A stretch of DNA of 64,000 nucleotides from Spongilla lacustris (GCA_949361645.1 OX442416.1:562887-626886); one strand, 5' to 3'; positions 44,166 through 55,447 are shown, numbered from the stretch's first letter. Notes: generated by a model from the sequence alone, not told the origin. Program-made: numbers and translations.

Positions 44166-44289
44166 GTTGCGAAGCATGTCGCCATATATATTTGAGGTAA
44201 TATCCAATATGATGTCGCTAACTTTCCGTCACGTGACACTGTAAACATGCAATGACGTAATATAGCCTTTCCATCCCATAGTTCTCCCT

Positions 44290-44421
44290 GGGCTTTGGGC
44301 TTACGGCTCTGGGCGTTGGGCTTACGGCTCTGGGCGTTGGGCTTACGGCTCTGGGCGTTGGGCTTACGGCTCAGGGCTTTGGGCTTACGGCTCTGGGCTT
44401 TGGGCTTACGGCTCTGAGCTT
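44290..44421. repeat. Right subterminal array: six 21-bp repeats
   Basis: Inverted counterpart of 38681-38872: six copies of GGGCTTACGGCTCTGGGC-type units. Confidence 0.9.
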
Positions 44422-44493
44422 AACTGCTTTTGTGTCTTGAGCACAACGCTCGAAGCTCATCGCTCGAGAGCGCGACCTACCGGGCCACCGTAG

Positions 44494-44598
44494 GGATGAG
44501 GCTAAAGTGACACATTTTATTATATTATTTATTTATTTATGTGCAAAGTCATCGTGAGAACATGTACCGGGTATTTATAATTATTTATATTGTAGTGC
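44494..44598. other. Spacer between transposons
   Basis: About 100 AT-rich bases with ATTATTTATTTATTTAT. Nothing else. Confidence 0.5.
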
Positions 44599-45353
44599 CT
44601 ATGTTTTATAACATTATCGTGTTGTAAGGATTGAATCGCTATATCGTCCGAACGCGGTAAAGGATATCGACTTCCTATTTTCATGACTTCATACTACACC
44701 ACTGCTTTATAGTAAAATCTTGCACTTGCTCCGTGCCAGCATTGCAACTTTCGATACCCCACCTGGTTCAAATCGAACATAACTTTCTGTAGGAGTAATC
44801 GAATTGCTTCAAATTCGGATTGTAGGTTGAGAGGTCCTATACCTATCGATTTGTTCTGTTCGTTAATTTTTGTGCCATCCGTTACGGAGATACAGTTGAA
44901 CAAACCACGTGCACTTTTTCCCGCTCGATTCGCGCCAATGATATGGGCAAATCGCGTCCCGCTAAATGTATGGGAGGCGGTGATTATATCATTGGCGCGT
45001 ATCGAGCGGGAAAAAGTGCACGTGGTTTGTTCAACTGTATCTCCGTAACGGATGGCATAAAAATTAACGAACAGAACAAATAGATAGGTATAGGACCTCT
45101 CTACCTACAAAACCGAATTTGAAGCGATTTGATTACTCCTACAGAAAGTTATGTTGGGTTTGAACCAGGTGGGGGGGGGTATCGAACGTTGCAAGTTGGC
45201 ACGGAGCAAGTGCAACTGTGCAAGACACCAAAATGTATTTTACCATAGAGCAATGGTGTAGTATGAAGTCATGAAAAGTCGATATCCTTTACCGTTCGGA
45301 CGATATAGCGATTCAAACGTTACAACACGATTATTTTATGTTATAAAACATAG
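44599..45353. mobile_element. Foldback element (755 bp, about 350-bp arms)
   Basis: CTATGTTTTATAACAT at the left and ATGTTATAAAACATAG at the right, with the arms matching inward through GAATCGCTATATCGTCC, GGTAAAGGATATCGAC, TTGCACTTGCTCCGTGCC and CACGTGCACTTTTTCCCGCT to a spacer of about 40 bases near 44945-44985. Arms about 90% identical by eye, with small indels. Non-coding; a large MITE-like or foldback transposon. No clear target duplication. Confidence 0.88.
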
Positions 45354-45461
45354 AAAGTTTTCTCGGATACTGTCCATGTATGTTAATACTATATTTGAAG
45401 TATTACATTTAACCCGTTGAGGTGATTGCGTGGCGCGAGCGCCATGTAAACGTGTGCACTC
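45354..45461 (+). promoter_or_regulatory. Putative promoter/5' leader of the disrupted secreted gene
   Basis: The 100 bases before the ATG at 45462 include a CpG-rich GCGTGGCGCGAGCGCC. No TATA box is evident. Assignment rests only on position. Confidence 0.3.
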
Positions 45462-45507
45462 ATGGAGTTCACGTTCTCGATCTTCGTGGCATCACTAACC
45501 CTTTTTG
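45462..45507 (+). CDS. Exon 1 (signal peptide) of the transposon-disrupted gene
   Basis: ATG followed by MEFTFSIFVASLTLF, a typical short hydrophobic signal sequence, then donor G/GTAAGA in phase 1. The next exon starts 51 bases later after TTTTATCGCAG. The phase joins as GAC (D). The product would be secreted or membrane-anchored. Confidence 0.7.
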
Positions 45508-45558
45508 GTAAGAACTAAGGCTGGGGAATTTTAACTTATCGTTTGTGTTTTATCGCAG

Positions 45559-45617
45559 ACATTTTCACGCAAAACGAGACCGTTTGCCCTGTCGTGCCGT
45601 TTAACGTACTTTGCGTC
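45559..45617 (+). pseudogene. Exon 2, 5' part, cut by the 9.4-kb transposon
   Basis: Encodes IFTQNETVCPVVPFNVLCV and stops matching at the transposon boundary; its last nine bases CTTTGCGTC are the target duplication. The continuation is at 55068. Read straight on, the frame runs into transposon DNA and soon stops, so this allele cannot make the normal protein unless the insertion is excised or spliced out. Confidence 0.72.
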
Positions 45618-46470
45618 ACCGTGTGGAAGTTAGCCCCACATTCCTCAGCCGCACATTCCTGCGGAATTATTACTTTGAGATGAATATGTTTAGCCGTACG
45701 GCTAAGCAAACATGAATTTCATTGCCGCAATTAAAACTAGCTAGTACCGTGTGCCAGCATACGACGCGGATAGACGTGTAAAAACGCATTTAACATATGC
45801 ACAGTCTTGTATGCACTCTATGACGCTATTTTCCGATACATAAACACACACATGTACAATAAATTAATAAGTCAGAGTAGAGTCTGGAGCATAAAATGAT
45901 GACATATTCAATTGCTTTGGATTGCGCAGTACTGAACCTGGTGACAACCTGAAAGGCATTAATTATTAATATCAAAAACTATATGCTACAAATGTACAGT
46001 ATACCTCTGACCATGCAAATAATGTATGACTAATTAGAAGTAGTATAGAAGCTGGATCTCTGAACTGAGCCTGTTAACATGACCATTACATGAATAGGTT
46101 GTAGACATAACTTACCTTGACAATGTTGAATGTTTTGGTGTTCTTCATGATCAGGTACTATGCGATTGTACATGACCTCTGATATTCCTCGTATACATGT
46201 ATACATGTAGATGGCTATAGAATATGTGTATAATAATATTTAATATACCAGGGGTTATATTTCAGTAAAAGATTGTACCTCAAATTCCTTCACAGTGCTT
46301 CTTACTTACTGATTAGTTCTCTTGTAAATTAGGCACTGGGTTTCACTTTTTAATGCAGCTGGGATAACATATAATTGCTTTACATAATATATACTCCTTA
46401 ATAGTAGGGTCATAGATGGAAAGTATCTGAAGTAATGTTCCCTTCCCCACTTCACTGCACACATATTGTC

Positions 46471-47340
46471 CTAGTCTGGAGTGTCCACATATGTTGGAAT
46501 GAGCATTATTGTGTCTTTCTCCAAGTTACTATTGTAGTCAGAACTCTCAGCAGAATCGTTATCATCACCAGGTTCATTAGGGGTACTTTTATTTACATAC
46601 ATACGTATTATCACTGACAATATAATGCCAGCATCAGCAATGCCACCACATCCTTCATCACCATGCACTACAATCACCATTACTACCATTACCATTATCA
46701 TTCTCACTTGAAGTTGCAGTGACACTTTGTGCAGACGTATTCTTAATCTCTGCAATAATCATGATAGGATGCTTGTGCTTGTCTAACAAAATCAGCATGA
46801 TTAACTTATGGTGCATCGTGCAGTGATGTATGATACCATGCATCTGCTGCGTGTAGTGGGTATAGCTTATCATGTGATAATTCATGCATAGACCATTTGC
46901 ATTCCATCATGCCGGTCCTATGTTTGAATTTCAAGACATGCAAATGTGCCTGCAGTGCATGCGAAGGTAATTTTATCATGCAGTATATAAATATAATTAT
47001 ATATACCTAGTAATATAACTTGTATAAATGAGTTTTTGTACACACAAATCACATCGGTTGTGCATGGTACCAGTGCACTATGAAGTAAATGATGCCATAA
47101 AGATATATAGGATGGATTTGATTTTCTCAACAAAGCTTGTGCAGCTAGGTACAAGTAACCACTTGGTTCATTATATATGATGCATCTTATGGAGGTGTCT
47201 CCCCTGTGTCAGCAATGTATTTTGCAAGTGCACTTGTGCTTTCGTCTACAGAAGTGGCTATAAAATAGCACATTCTATAATACAAGAAAACTTAATAAGC
47301 TGAAGTTAACTTACCATCCCAAGAAACTTGCATAGGAGTA
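46471..47340 (-). CDS. Unresolved minus-strand exon-like frames inside the transposon
   Basis: Candidate pieces on the minus strand: 47340-47314 ending GTAAGT (MQVSWDG); about 47264-47190 after TATTTTATAG (TSVDESTSALAKYIADTGET); about 47210-47040 in another frame (CIIYNEPSGYLYLAAQALLR); 46949-46806 after CACTGCAG (HRTGMMECKWSMHELSHDK); and 46588-46471, an acidic end (EPGDDNDSAESSDY through PTYVDTPD, stop). Their order and splice borders suggest one gene, but frames cannot be joined with confidence and no domain is recognised. It could be the transposase of the element or a captured host gene. Confidence 0.3.
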
Positions 47341-47915
47341 CAAATGTACTGTGCCAAGTATACATGTATATAATTACACATAATTATACAATTTATACAA
47401 GACCATATGCCACTCACTACATGAACAAAGATGTTGTCATATCCTGCATGGGATATTGGATGGAGAGAAAATGCAAATATACTTGCACATGCGTGGATGT
47501 GAAGGACACTCCTCAACCCTTTGCCTATATATGTATCAAAAATACCACATCTACTTCTACGTGTATCCATATTCGGTCACTACTCATCCCTATACATCTA
47601 AGTATACATGTACCATTATATCATCACTCAGTTTCATACACACACATGCACAACCTCACACACACAATCACAAGTACAAATATTAACAGATTTCAACCAG
47701 GGTAACATTAAATCATAATCATTATTCACATTACAAATTTATGGCAGTAGGTAAACAAGATACATAAAAGATAAATAGTTCAGAGTACAGCTGGTCTATG
47801 ACCAAAGGTTCTGATGAACCGTTTGATGGATCTAAATGATAATAATATACATTAAATCACATCTATAAGACCATTTGCAACTCACAAGAATGGCATCCAT
47901 CTCAATACGTCATAC
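47341..47915. other. Left part of the transposon, nothing recognised
   Basis: AT-rich with ACACATGCACA-type and TATACATGTATAT motifs. No exon supported. Confidence 0.45.
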
Positions 47916-50900
47916 TTAATAGCTGCAGTCGAAACCCCAGCTGGACCAGTTTTCAGGATCATCTGCACATGATGTTGGGTCCCTGATAGGAACATAGACA
48001 CACCTACCCTGCAAGTACACGAAACAGCTCAGAGCTTCCCTGAATGTGCTTAGAAACTCACAAGAATGACAACTATCTCCATAGGTGAGCTTGCAAGTAC
48101 TTAATAGCTCTGAGGTCACACCCCCAGTGTCCAAAATCTGCGCATGACATTAGGTCCCTGATTGGCACATAGACATATCTACCCAGTGGGTACATGCAAA
48201 AGCTCAGATCTTGCCTCAATGTGCTTTGCAACTCACAAGAATGACATCCATCTCCATAGGTCAGTTTGTATGTACCCATTAATTCTGGTCACACCCCCAA
48301 TGTTCAAAATCCACCCATAGCGTTGGGTCCCCAGTTGGCACAGAGACACACCTACTCTGTGGGTACAAGGAACAGCTCACACTAAGCCTCAATGTGCTTT
48401 GTAACTCACAAGAATGGCATAGGTCAGCTTGTAAGTACTTATTAGTCGTGGTCACACCCCCAGTGTCCTAAATCCACCCATAGCATTGGGTCCCCAGTTG
48501 GCACAGAGACACACCTACTTTGTGGGTACAAGGAACAGCTCACACTTTGCCTCAATGTGCTTTGTAACTCACAAGAATGGCATAGGTCAGCTTGTAAGTA
48601 CTTATTAGTCGTGGTCACACCCCCAGTGTCCTAAATCCACCCATAGCATTGGGTCCCCAGTTGGCACAAAGACACACCTACTCTGTGGGTACAAGGAACA
48701 GTTCACACTTTGCCTCAATGTGCTTTGCAACTCACAAGAATGGCATAACTCAGCTGATAAGTACTTATTAGTCGTGGTCACACCCCCTATGTTCAAAATC
48801 CACCCATAGCGTTGGATCCCCACTTGGCACCTACTCTGTGGGTACAAGGAACAGCTCACACTTTGCCTCAATGTGGTTTGCAACTCACAAGAATGGCATA
48901 GGTCAGCTTGTAAGTACTTATTAGTCGTGGTCACACCCCCAGTGTTCAAAATCCACTCATAGCGTTGGGTCACCAGTTGGCACAGAGACACACCTACTCT
49001 GTGGGTACAAGGAACAGCTCACACTTTGCATCAATGTGCTTTGCAACTCACAAGAATGGCATAGTTCAGCTTGTAAGTACTTATTAGTCGTCGTCACACC
49101 CCCAGTGTTTAAAATCCACCCATAGCGCTGGGTCACCAGTAGGCACAGAGACACACCTACTCTGTGGGTACAAGGAACAGCTCACACTTTGTCTCAATGT
49201 GCTTTGCAACTCACAAGAATGGCATAGGTCAGCTTGTAAGTACTTATTAGTCGTGGTCACACCCCCAGTGTTCAAAATCCACTCATAGCGTTGGGTCCCC
49301 AGTTGGCACAGAGACACACCTACTCTGTGGGTACAAGGAACAGCTCACACTTTGTCTCAATGTGCTTTGCAACTCACAAGAATGGCATAGTTCAGCTTAT
49401 AAGTACTTATTAGTCATGGTCACACCCCCAGTGTTCAAAATCCACCCATAGCGTTGGGTCCCCAGTAGGCGCAGAGACACACCTACTCTGTATGTACAAG
49501 GAACAGCTCACAATTTATCTCAATGTGCTTTGTAACTCACAAGAATGGCATAGTTCAGCTTGTAAGTACTTATTAGTCGTGGTCACACCCCCAGTGTTCA
49601 AAATCCACTCATAGCGTTGGGTCACCAGTTGGCACAGAGACACACCTACTCTGTGGGTACAAGGAACAGCTCACACTTTGCATCAATGTGCTTTGCAACT
49701 CACAAGAATGGCATAGTTCAGCTTGTAAGTACTTATTAGTCATGGTCACACCCCCAGTGTTCAAAATCCACCCATAGCATTGGGTCCCCAGTAGGCGCAG
49801 AGACACACCTACTCTGTGTGTACAAGGAACAGCTCACAATTTGTCTCAATGTGCTTTGTAACTCACAAGAATGGCATAGTTCAGCTTGTAAGTACTTATT
49901 AGTCGTAGTCACACCCCCAGTGTTCAAAATCGACTCATAGCGTTGGGTCCCCAGTTGGCACAGAGACACACCTACTCTGTGGGTACAAGGAACAGCTCAC
50001 ACTTTGTCTCAATGTGCTTTGTAACTCACAAGAATGGCATAGTTCAGCTTGTAAGTACTTATTAGTCGTGGTCACACCCCCAGTGTTTAGAATCCACCCA
50101 TACCGTTGGGTCACCAGTAGGCACAGAGACACACCTACTCTGTGGGTACAAGGAACAGCTCACACTTTGTCTCAATGTGCTTTGCAACTCACAAGAACGG
50201 CATAGTTCAGCTTGTAAGTACTTATTAGTCGTGGTCACACCCCCAGTGTTTAAAATCCACCCATAGCATTGGGTCACCAGTAGGCATAGAGACACACCTA
50301 CTCTGTGGGTACAAGGAACAGCTCACACTTTGTCTCAATGTGCTTTGCAACTCACAAGAATGGCATAGTTCAGCTTGTAAGTACTTATTAGTTGTGGTCA
50401 CACCCCCAGTGTTCAAAATCCACTCATAGCGTTGGGTCCCCAGTAGGCACAGAGACACACCTACTCTGTGGGTACAAGGAACAGCTCACACTTTGCCTCA
50501 ATGTGCTTTGTAACTCACAAGAACGGCATAGTTCAGCTTGTAAGTACTTATTAGTCGTGGTCACACCCCCAGTGTTCAAAATCCACTCATAGCGTTGGGT
50601 CACCAGTTGGCACAGAGACACACCTACTCTGTGGGTACAAGGAACAGCTCACACTTTTTCTCAATGTGCTTTGCAACTCACAAGAACGGCATAGTTCAGC
50701 TTGTAAGTACTTATTAGTCGTGGTCACACCCCCAGTGTTCAAAATCCACCCATAGCGTTGGGTCCCCAGTAGGCACAGAGACACACCTACTCTGTGGGTA
50801 CAAGGAACAGCTCACACTTTGCCTCAATGTGCTTTGCAACTCACAAGAATGGCATAGGTCAGCTTGTAAGTACTTATTAGTCGTGGTCACACCCCCAGTG

Positions 50901-53900
50901 TTCAAAATCCACCCATAGCGTTGGGTCCCCAGTAGGCACAGAGACACACCTACTCTGTGGGTACAAGGAACAGCTCACACTTTGCCTCAATGTGCTTTGT
51001 AACTCACAAGAATGGCATAACTCAGCTTGTAAGTACTTATTAGTCGTGGTCACACCCCCAGTGTTTAGAATCCACCCATAGCGTTGGGTCCCCAATAGGC
51101 ACAGAGACACACCTACTCTGTGGGTACAAGGAACAGCTCACACTTTGCCTCAATGTGCTTTGCAACTCACAAGAATGGCATAGTTCAGCTTGTAAGTACT
51201 TATTAGTCGTGGTCACACCCCCAATGTTCAAAATCCACCCATAGCGTTGGGTCCCCAGTAGGCACAGAGACACACCTACTCTGTGGGTACAAGGAACAGC
51301 TCACACTTTGCCTCAATGTGCTTTGCAACTCACAAGAATGGCATAGTTCAGCTTGTAAGTACTTATTAGTCGTGGTCACACCCCCAGTGTTCAAAATCCA
51401 CTCATAGCGTTGGGTCCCCAGTTGGCACAGAGACACACCTACTCTGTGGGTACAAGGAACAGCTCACACTTTGTCTCAATGTGCTTTGCAACTCACAAGA
51501 ATGGCATAGTTCAGCTAGTAAGTACTTATTAGTCGTGGTCACACCCCCAGTGTTCAAAATCCACCCATAGCGTTGGGTCCCCAGTAGGCACAGAGACACA
51601 CCTACTCTGTGGGTACAAGGAACAGCTCACACTTTGCCTCAATGTGCTTTGTAACTCACAAGAATGGCATAGGTCAGCTTGTAAGTACTTATTAGTCGTG
51701 GTCACACCCCCAGTGTTCAAAATCCACCCATAGCGTTGGGTCCCCAGTAGGCACAGAGACACACCTACTCTGTGGGTACAAGGAACAGCTCACACTTTGC
51801 CTCAATGTGCTTTGCAACTCACAAGAATGGCATAGGTCAGCTTGTAAGTACTTATTAGTCGTGGTCACACCCCCAGTGTTCAAAATCCACCCATAGCGTT
51901 GGGTCCCCAGTAGGCACAGAGACACACCTACTCTGTGTGTACAAGGAACAGCTCACAATTTGTCTCAATGTGCTTTGCAACTCACAAGAATGGCATAGTT
52001 CAGCTTGTAAGTTCTTATTAGTCGTAGTCACACCCCCAGTGTTCAAAATCCACTCATAGCGTTGGGTCCCCAGTTGGCACAGAGACACACCTACTCTGTG
52101 GGTACAAGGAACAGCTCACACTTTGTCTCAATGTGCTTTGTAACTCACAAGAATGGCATAGTTCAGCTTGTAAGTACTTATTAGTCGTGGTCACACCCCC
52201 AGTGTTTAGAATCCACCCATACCGTTGGGTCACCAGTAGGCACAGAGACACACCTACTCTGTGGGTACAAGGAACAGCTCACACTTTGTCTCAATGTGCT
52301 TTGCAACTCACAAGAACGGCATAGTTCAGCTTGTAAGTACTTATTAGTCGTGGTCACACCCCCAGTGTTCAAAATCCACTCATAGCGTTGGGTCCACAGT
52401 TGGCACAGAGACACACCTACTCTGTGGGTACAAGGAACAGCTCACGCTTTGTCTCAATGTGCTTTGTAACTCACAAGAATGGCATAGTTCAGCTTGTAAG
52501 TACTTATTAGTCGTGGTCACACCCCCAGTGTTTAGAATCCACCCATACCGTTGGGTCACCAGTAGGCACAGAGACACACCTACTCTGTGGGTACAAGGAA
52601 CAGCTCACACTTTGCCTCAATGTGCTTTGCAACTCACAAGAATGGCATAGTTCAGCTTGTAAGTACTTATTAGTCGTGGTCACACCCCCAGTGTTCAAAA
52701 TCCACTCATAGCGTTGGGTCACCAGTTGGCACAGAGACACACCTACTCTGTGGGTACAAGGAACAGCTCACACTTTGTCTCAATGTGCTTTGCAACTCAC
52801 AAGAACGGCATAGTTCAGCTTGTAAGTACTTATTAGTCGTGGTCACACCCCCAGTGTTCAAAATCCACCCATAGCGTTGGGTCCCCAGTAGGCACAGAGA
52901 CACACCTACTCTGTGGGTACAAGGAACAGCTCACACTTTGCCTCAATGTGCTTTGTAACTCACAAGAATGGCATAGGTCAGCTTGTAAGTACTTATTAGT
53001 CGTGGTCACACCCCCAGTGTTCAAAATCCACCCATAGCGTTGGGTCCCCAGTAGGCACAGAGACACACCTACTCTGTGGGTACAAGGAACAGCTCACACT
53101 TTGCCTCAATGTGCTTTGCAACTCACAAGAATGGCATAGGTCAGCTTGTAAGTACTTATTAGTCGTGGTCACACCCCCAGTGTTCAAAATCCACCCATAG
53201 CGTTGGGTCCCCAGTAGGCACAGAGACACACCTACTCTGTGGGTACAAGGAACAGCTCACACTTTGCCTCAATGTGCTTTGCAACTCACAAGAATGGCAT
53301 AGGTCAGCTTGTAAGTACTTATTAGTCGTGGTCACACCCCCAGTGTTCAAAATCTACTCATAGCATTGGGTCCACAGTTGGCACAGAGACTCACCTACTC
53401 TGTGGGTACAAGGAACAGCTCACACTTTGTCTCAATGTGCTTTGCAACTCACAAGAATGGCATAGTTCAGCTTGTAAGTACTTATTAGTCGTGGTCACAC
53501 CCCCAGTGTTTAGAATCCACCCATACCGTTGGGTCACCAGTAGGCACAGAGACACACCTACTCTGTGGGTACAAGGAACAGCTCACACTTTGCCTCAATG
53601 TGCTTTGCAACTCACAAGAATGGCATAGGTCAGCTTGTAAGTACTAATTATTCGTGGTCACACCCCCAGTGTTCAAAATCCACCCATAGCGTTGGGTCCC
53701 CAGTAGGCACAGAGACACACCTACTCTGTGGGTACAAGGAACAGCTCACACTTTGCCTCAATGTGCTTTGCAACTCACAAGAATGGCATAGGTCAGCTTG
53801 TAAGTACTTATTAGTCGTGGTCACACCCCCAGTGTTCAAAATCCACCCATAGCGCTGGGTCACCAGTTGGCACAGAGACACACCTACTCTGTGGGTACAA

Positions 53901-54890
53901 GGAACAGCTCACACTTTTTCTCAATGTGCTTTGCAACTCACAAGAACGGCATAGTTCAGCTTGTAAGTACTTATTAGTCGTGGTCACACCCCCAGTGTTC
54001 AAAATCCACCCATAGCGTTGGGTCCCCAGTAGGCACAGAGACACACCTACTCTGTGGGTACAAGGAACAGCTCACACTTTGCCTCAATGTGCTTTGTAAC
54101 TCACAAGAATGGCATAACTCAGCTTGTAAGTACTTATTAGTCGTGGTCACACCCCCAGTGTTTAGAATCCACCCATAGCGTTGGGTCCCCAATAGGCACA
54201 GAGACACACCTACTCTGTGGGTACAAGGAACAGCTCACACTTTGCCTCAATGTGCTTTGCAACTCACAAGAATGGCATAGTTCAGCTTGTAAGTACTTAT
54301 TAGTCGTGGTCACACCCCCAATGTTCAAAATCCACCCATAGCGTTGGGTCCCCAGTAGGCACAGAGACACACCTACTCTGTGGGTACAAGGAACAGCTCA
54401 CACTTTGCCTCAATGTGCTTTGCAACTCACAAGAATGGCATAGGTCAGCTTGTAAGTACTTATTAGTCGTGGTCACACCCCCAGTGTTCAAAATCCACTC
54501 ATAGCGTTGGGTCCCCAGTTGGCACAGAGACACACCTACTCTGTGGGTACAAGGAACAGCTCACACTTTGTCTCAATGTGCTTTGCAACTCACAAGAATG
54601 GCATAGTTCAGCTAGTAAGTACTTATTAGTCGTGGTCACACCCCCAGTGTTCAAAATCCACCCATAGCGTTGGGTCCCCAGTAGGCACAGAGACACACCT
54701 ACTCTGTGTGTACAAGGAACAGGTCACACTTTGCCTCAATATGCTTTGCAACTCACAAGAATGACATCCATCTCCATAGGTCAGCTTAGCTTGTAAGTAC
54801 TTATTAGTTGTGGACACGCTCCTAGCTGGTCCAGTGTTCAGGATCCGCGCCTGATGTTGAGTCCGTGGTTGGCACAGGTACACATCTACC
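47916..54890 (-). repeat. 163-bp satellite derived from a cysteine-rich coding exon
   Basis: About 40 tandem monomers. On the minus strand each reads CHSCELQSTLRQSVSC, LYPQSRCVSVPTGDP, TLWVDFEHWGCDHD, then TAA in TAATAAGTACTTACAAGC. Period 163 is not a multiple of three, so successive monomers change frame and give overlapping 65-77-codon ORFs. Edge copies (47916-48290 and about 54720-54883) are older: they keep TYGD[SG]CHSCE from 12 extra bases (ATCCATCTCCAT on the plus strand) and a longer end such as CVYVPIRDPTSCADD. This points to an ancestral exon with about seven or eight cysteines that was amplified. Blocks of monomers are shared at 19-monomer (3,097-bp) and 13-monomer spacing. Translation of the whole array is not possible as one frame. 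Confidence 0.93.
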
Positions 54891-55058
54891 CTATGACTAC
54901 ATAGTACAGCTCACGATCTCGGCGAAGCAACTCCATATAACAGTGTTTACGTTCACGATCTATTAAGCGCGCGCTTCTGCGCCCGCCGCGTGAGGAATGT
55001 TAAACCTATTCATTTTAAAATGTGCGGCTGAGGAATGTGGGGCTAACTTCCACACGGT

Positions 55059-55254
55059 CTTTGCGTCACTAACGCAAAGCAGCAGTTCACCCTCGATGGT
55101 GGTGAGGGAGCTAGGGTGTCATGTCCCAAAGACGGCCACAATAGCGAGAACATACATGTAACCCTCACGGCTGAACCAAATCGGAGCTACACGATCGTTT
55201 GCGAGGCATTAAACGTGGAGAGGCCAAGTTCTAATAACCCGGCAACTATTCAAG
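55059..55254 (+). pseudogene. Exon 2, 3' part, of the transposon-disrupted gene
   Basis: Begins with the second copy of the target duplication, then continues the exon: NAKQQFTLDGGEGARVSCPK and SYTIVCEALNVERPSS, with donor G/GTAATG in phase 1. The beta-strand-like spacing and two cysteines (VSCPK and TIVCEA) about 30 residues apart resemble a small Ig-like or sushi-like unit, but no family is assigned. It is codon-continuous with 45559-45617. Confidence 0.7.
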
Positions 55255-55420
55255 GTAATGATCAGAGGAGGGAAGGGAGGTTTTTTTTTAACTTCCAAAT
55301 TGTTGTTACTACAATTGGTGGAGAATGCTGTTAGGGTGCTCCCGCTAGTTAAAACGAATTTCGAACTTTGTTTATATCTATCCGCACGGGCTTGCATGAT
55401 ACCTTTTTTTTTCTATCCAG

Positions 55421-55447
55421 GAATGACCCCGCATCAATTCCCTTTCA
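55421..55447 (+). CDS. Possible 27-base micro-exon
   Basis: TTTTTTTTCTATCCAG precedes GAATGACCCCGCATC and GTGAGT follows TTTCA. Phase 1 in and out, consistent with the phase-1 donor at 55254. Too short to judge by content. Confidence 0.3.

Larger units (their letters stand above)
38604..44493. mobile_element. Long-TIR DNA transposon carrying an intron-containing DDE integrase gene
   Basis: The ends are inverted copies: CTAC[A/G]GTGGCCCGGTAGG at 38604 and its complement ending at 44493. The arms continue with CTCGAGCGATGAGCTTCGAG, a 21-bp tandem array, GGATGGAAAGGCTATATTAC, CACGTGACGGAAAGTTAGCG, AACGATCCTAAAGTGGAACG and TTTGTATTTTGCGAAATGCG, finishing at about 41740 and 43836. After removing later insertions the arms are about 596 and 532 bases; the 64-base difference equals three extra 21-bp repeats in the left arm. 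The integrase-core gene fills the space between the arms. No convincing target duplication outside the ends. The DDE protein and TAC ends invite comparison with IS3-like eukaryotic elements (IS3EU); that assignment is a guess. Confidence 0.82.
45618..55058. mobile_element. 9.4-kb Mutator-like DNA transposon inserted in a coding exon
   Basis: Ends are perfect 40-base inverted repeats starting ACCGTGTGGAAGTTAGCC (45618-45657 and 55019-55058). Exact 9-base CTTTGCGTC flanks both ends (45609-45617 and 55059-55067). Removing the element and one duplication restores the reading frame of the surrounding exon, an internal proof of insertion. The 9-base duplication suggests the Mutator superfamily, but no MULE transposase was recognised inside. 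Contents: a 2.2-kb left part with scattered minus-strand exon-like frames and a 6.9-kb satellite. The identical ends suggest the insertion is fairly recent. Confidence 0.85.

Noticed and set aside
45618..47900. MULE transposase inside the 9.4-kb element
   Set aside because: No DDE or zinc-finger motif of that family could be seen. The Mutator assignment rests only on the 9-bp duplication and long inverted ends.
48605..54883. Overlapping 65-77-codon minus-strand ORFs as separate genes
   Set aside because: One ORF per 163-bp satellite monomer, each stopping at the same TAATAAG. Treated as exon-derived satellite, not as genes.
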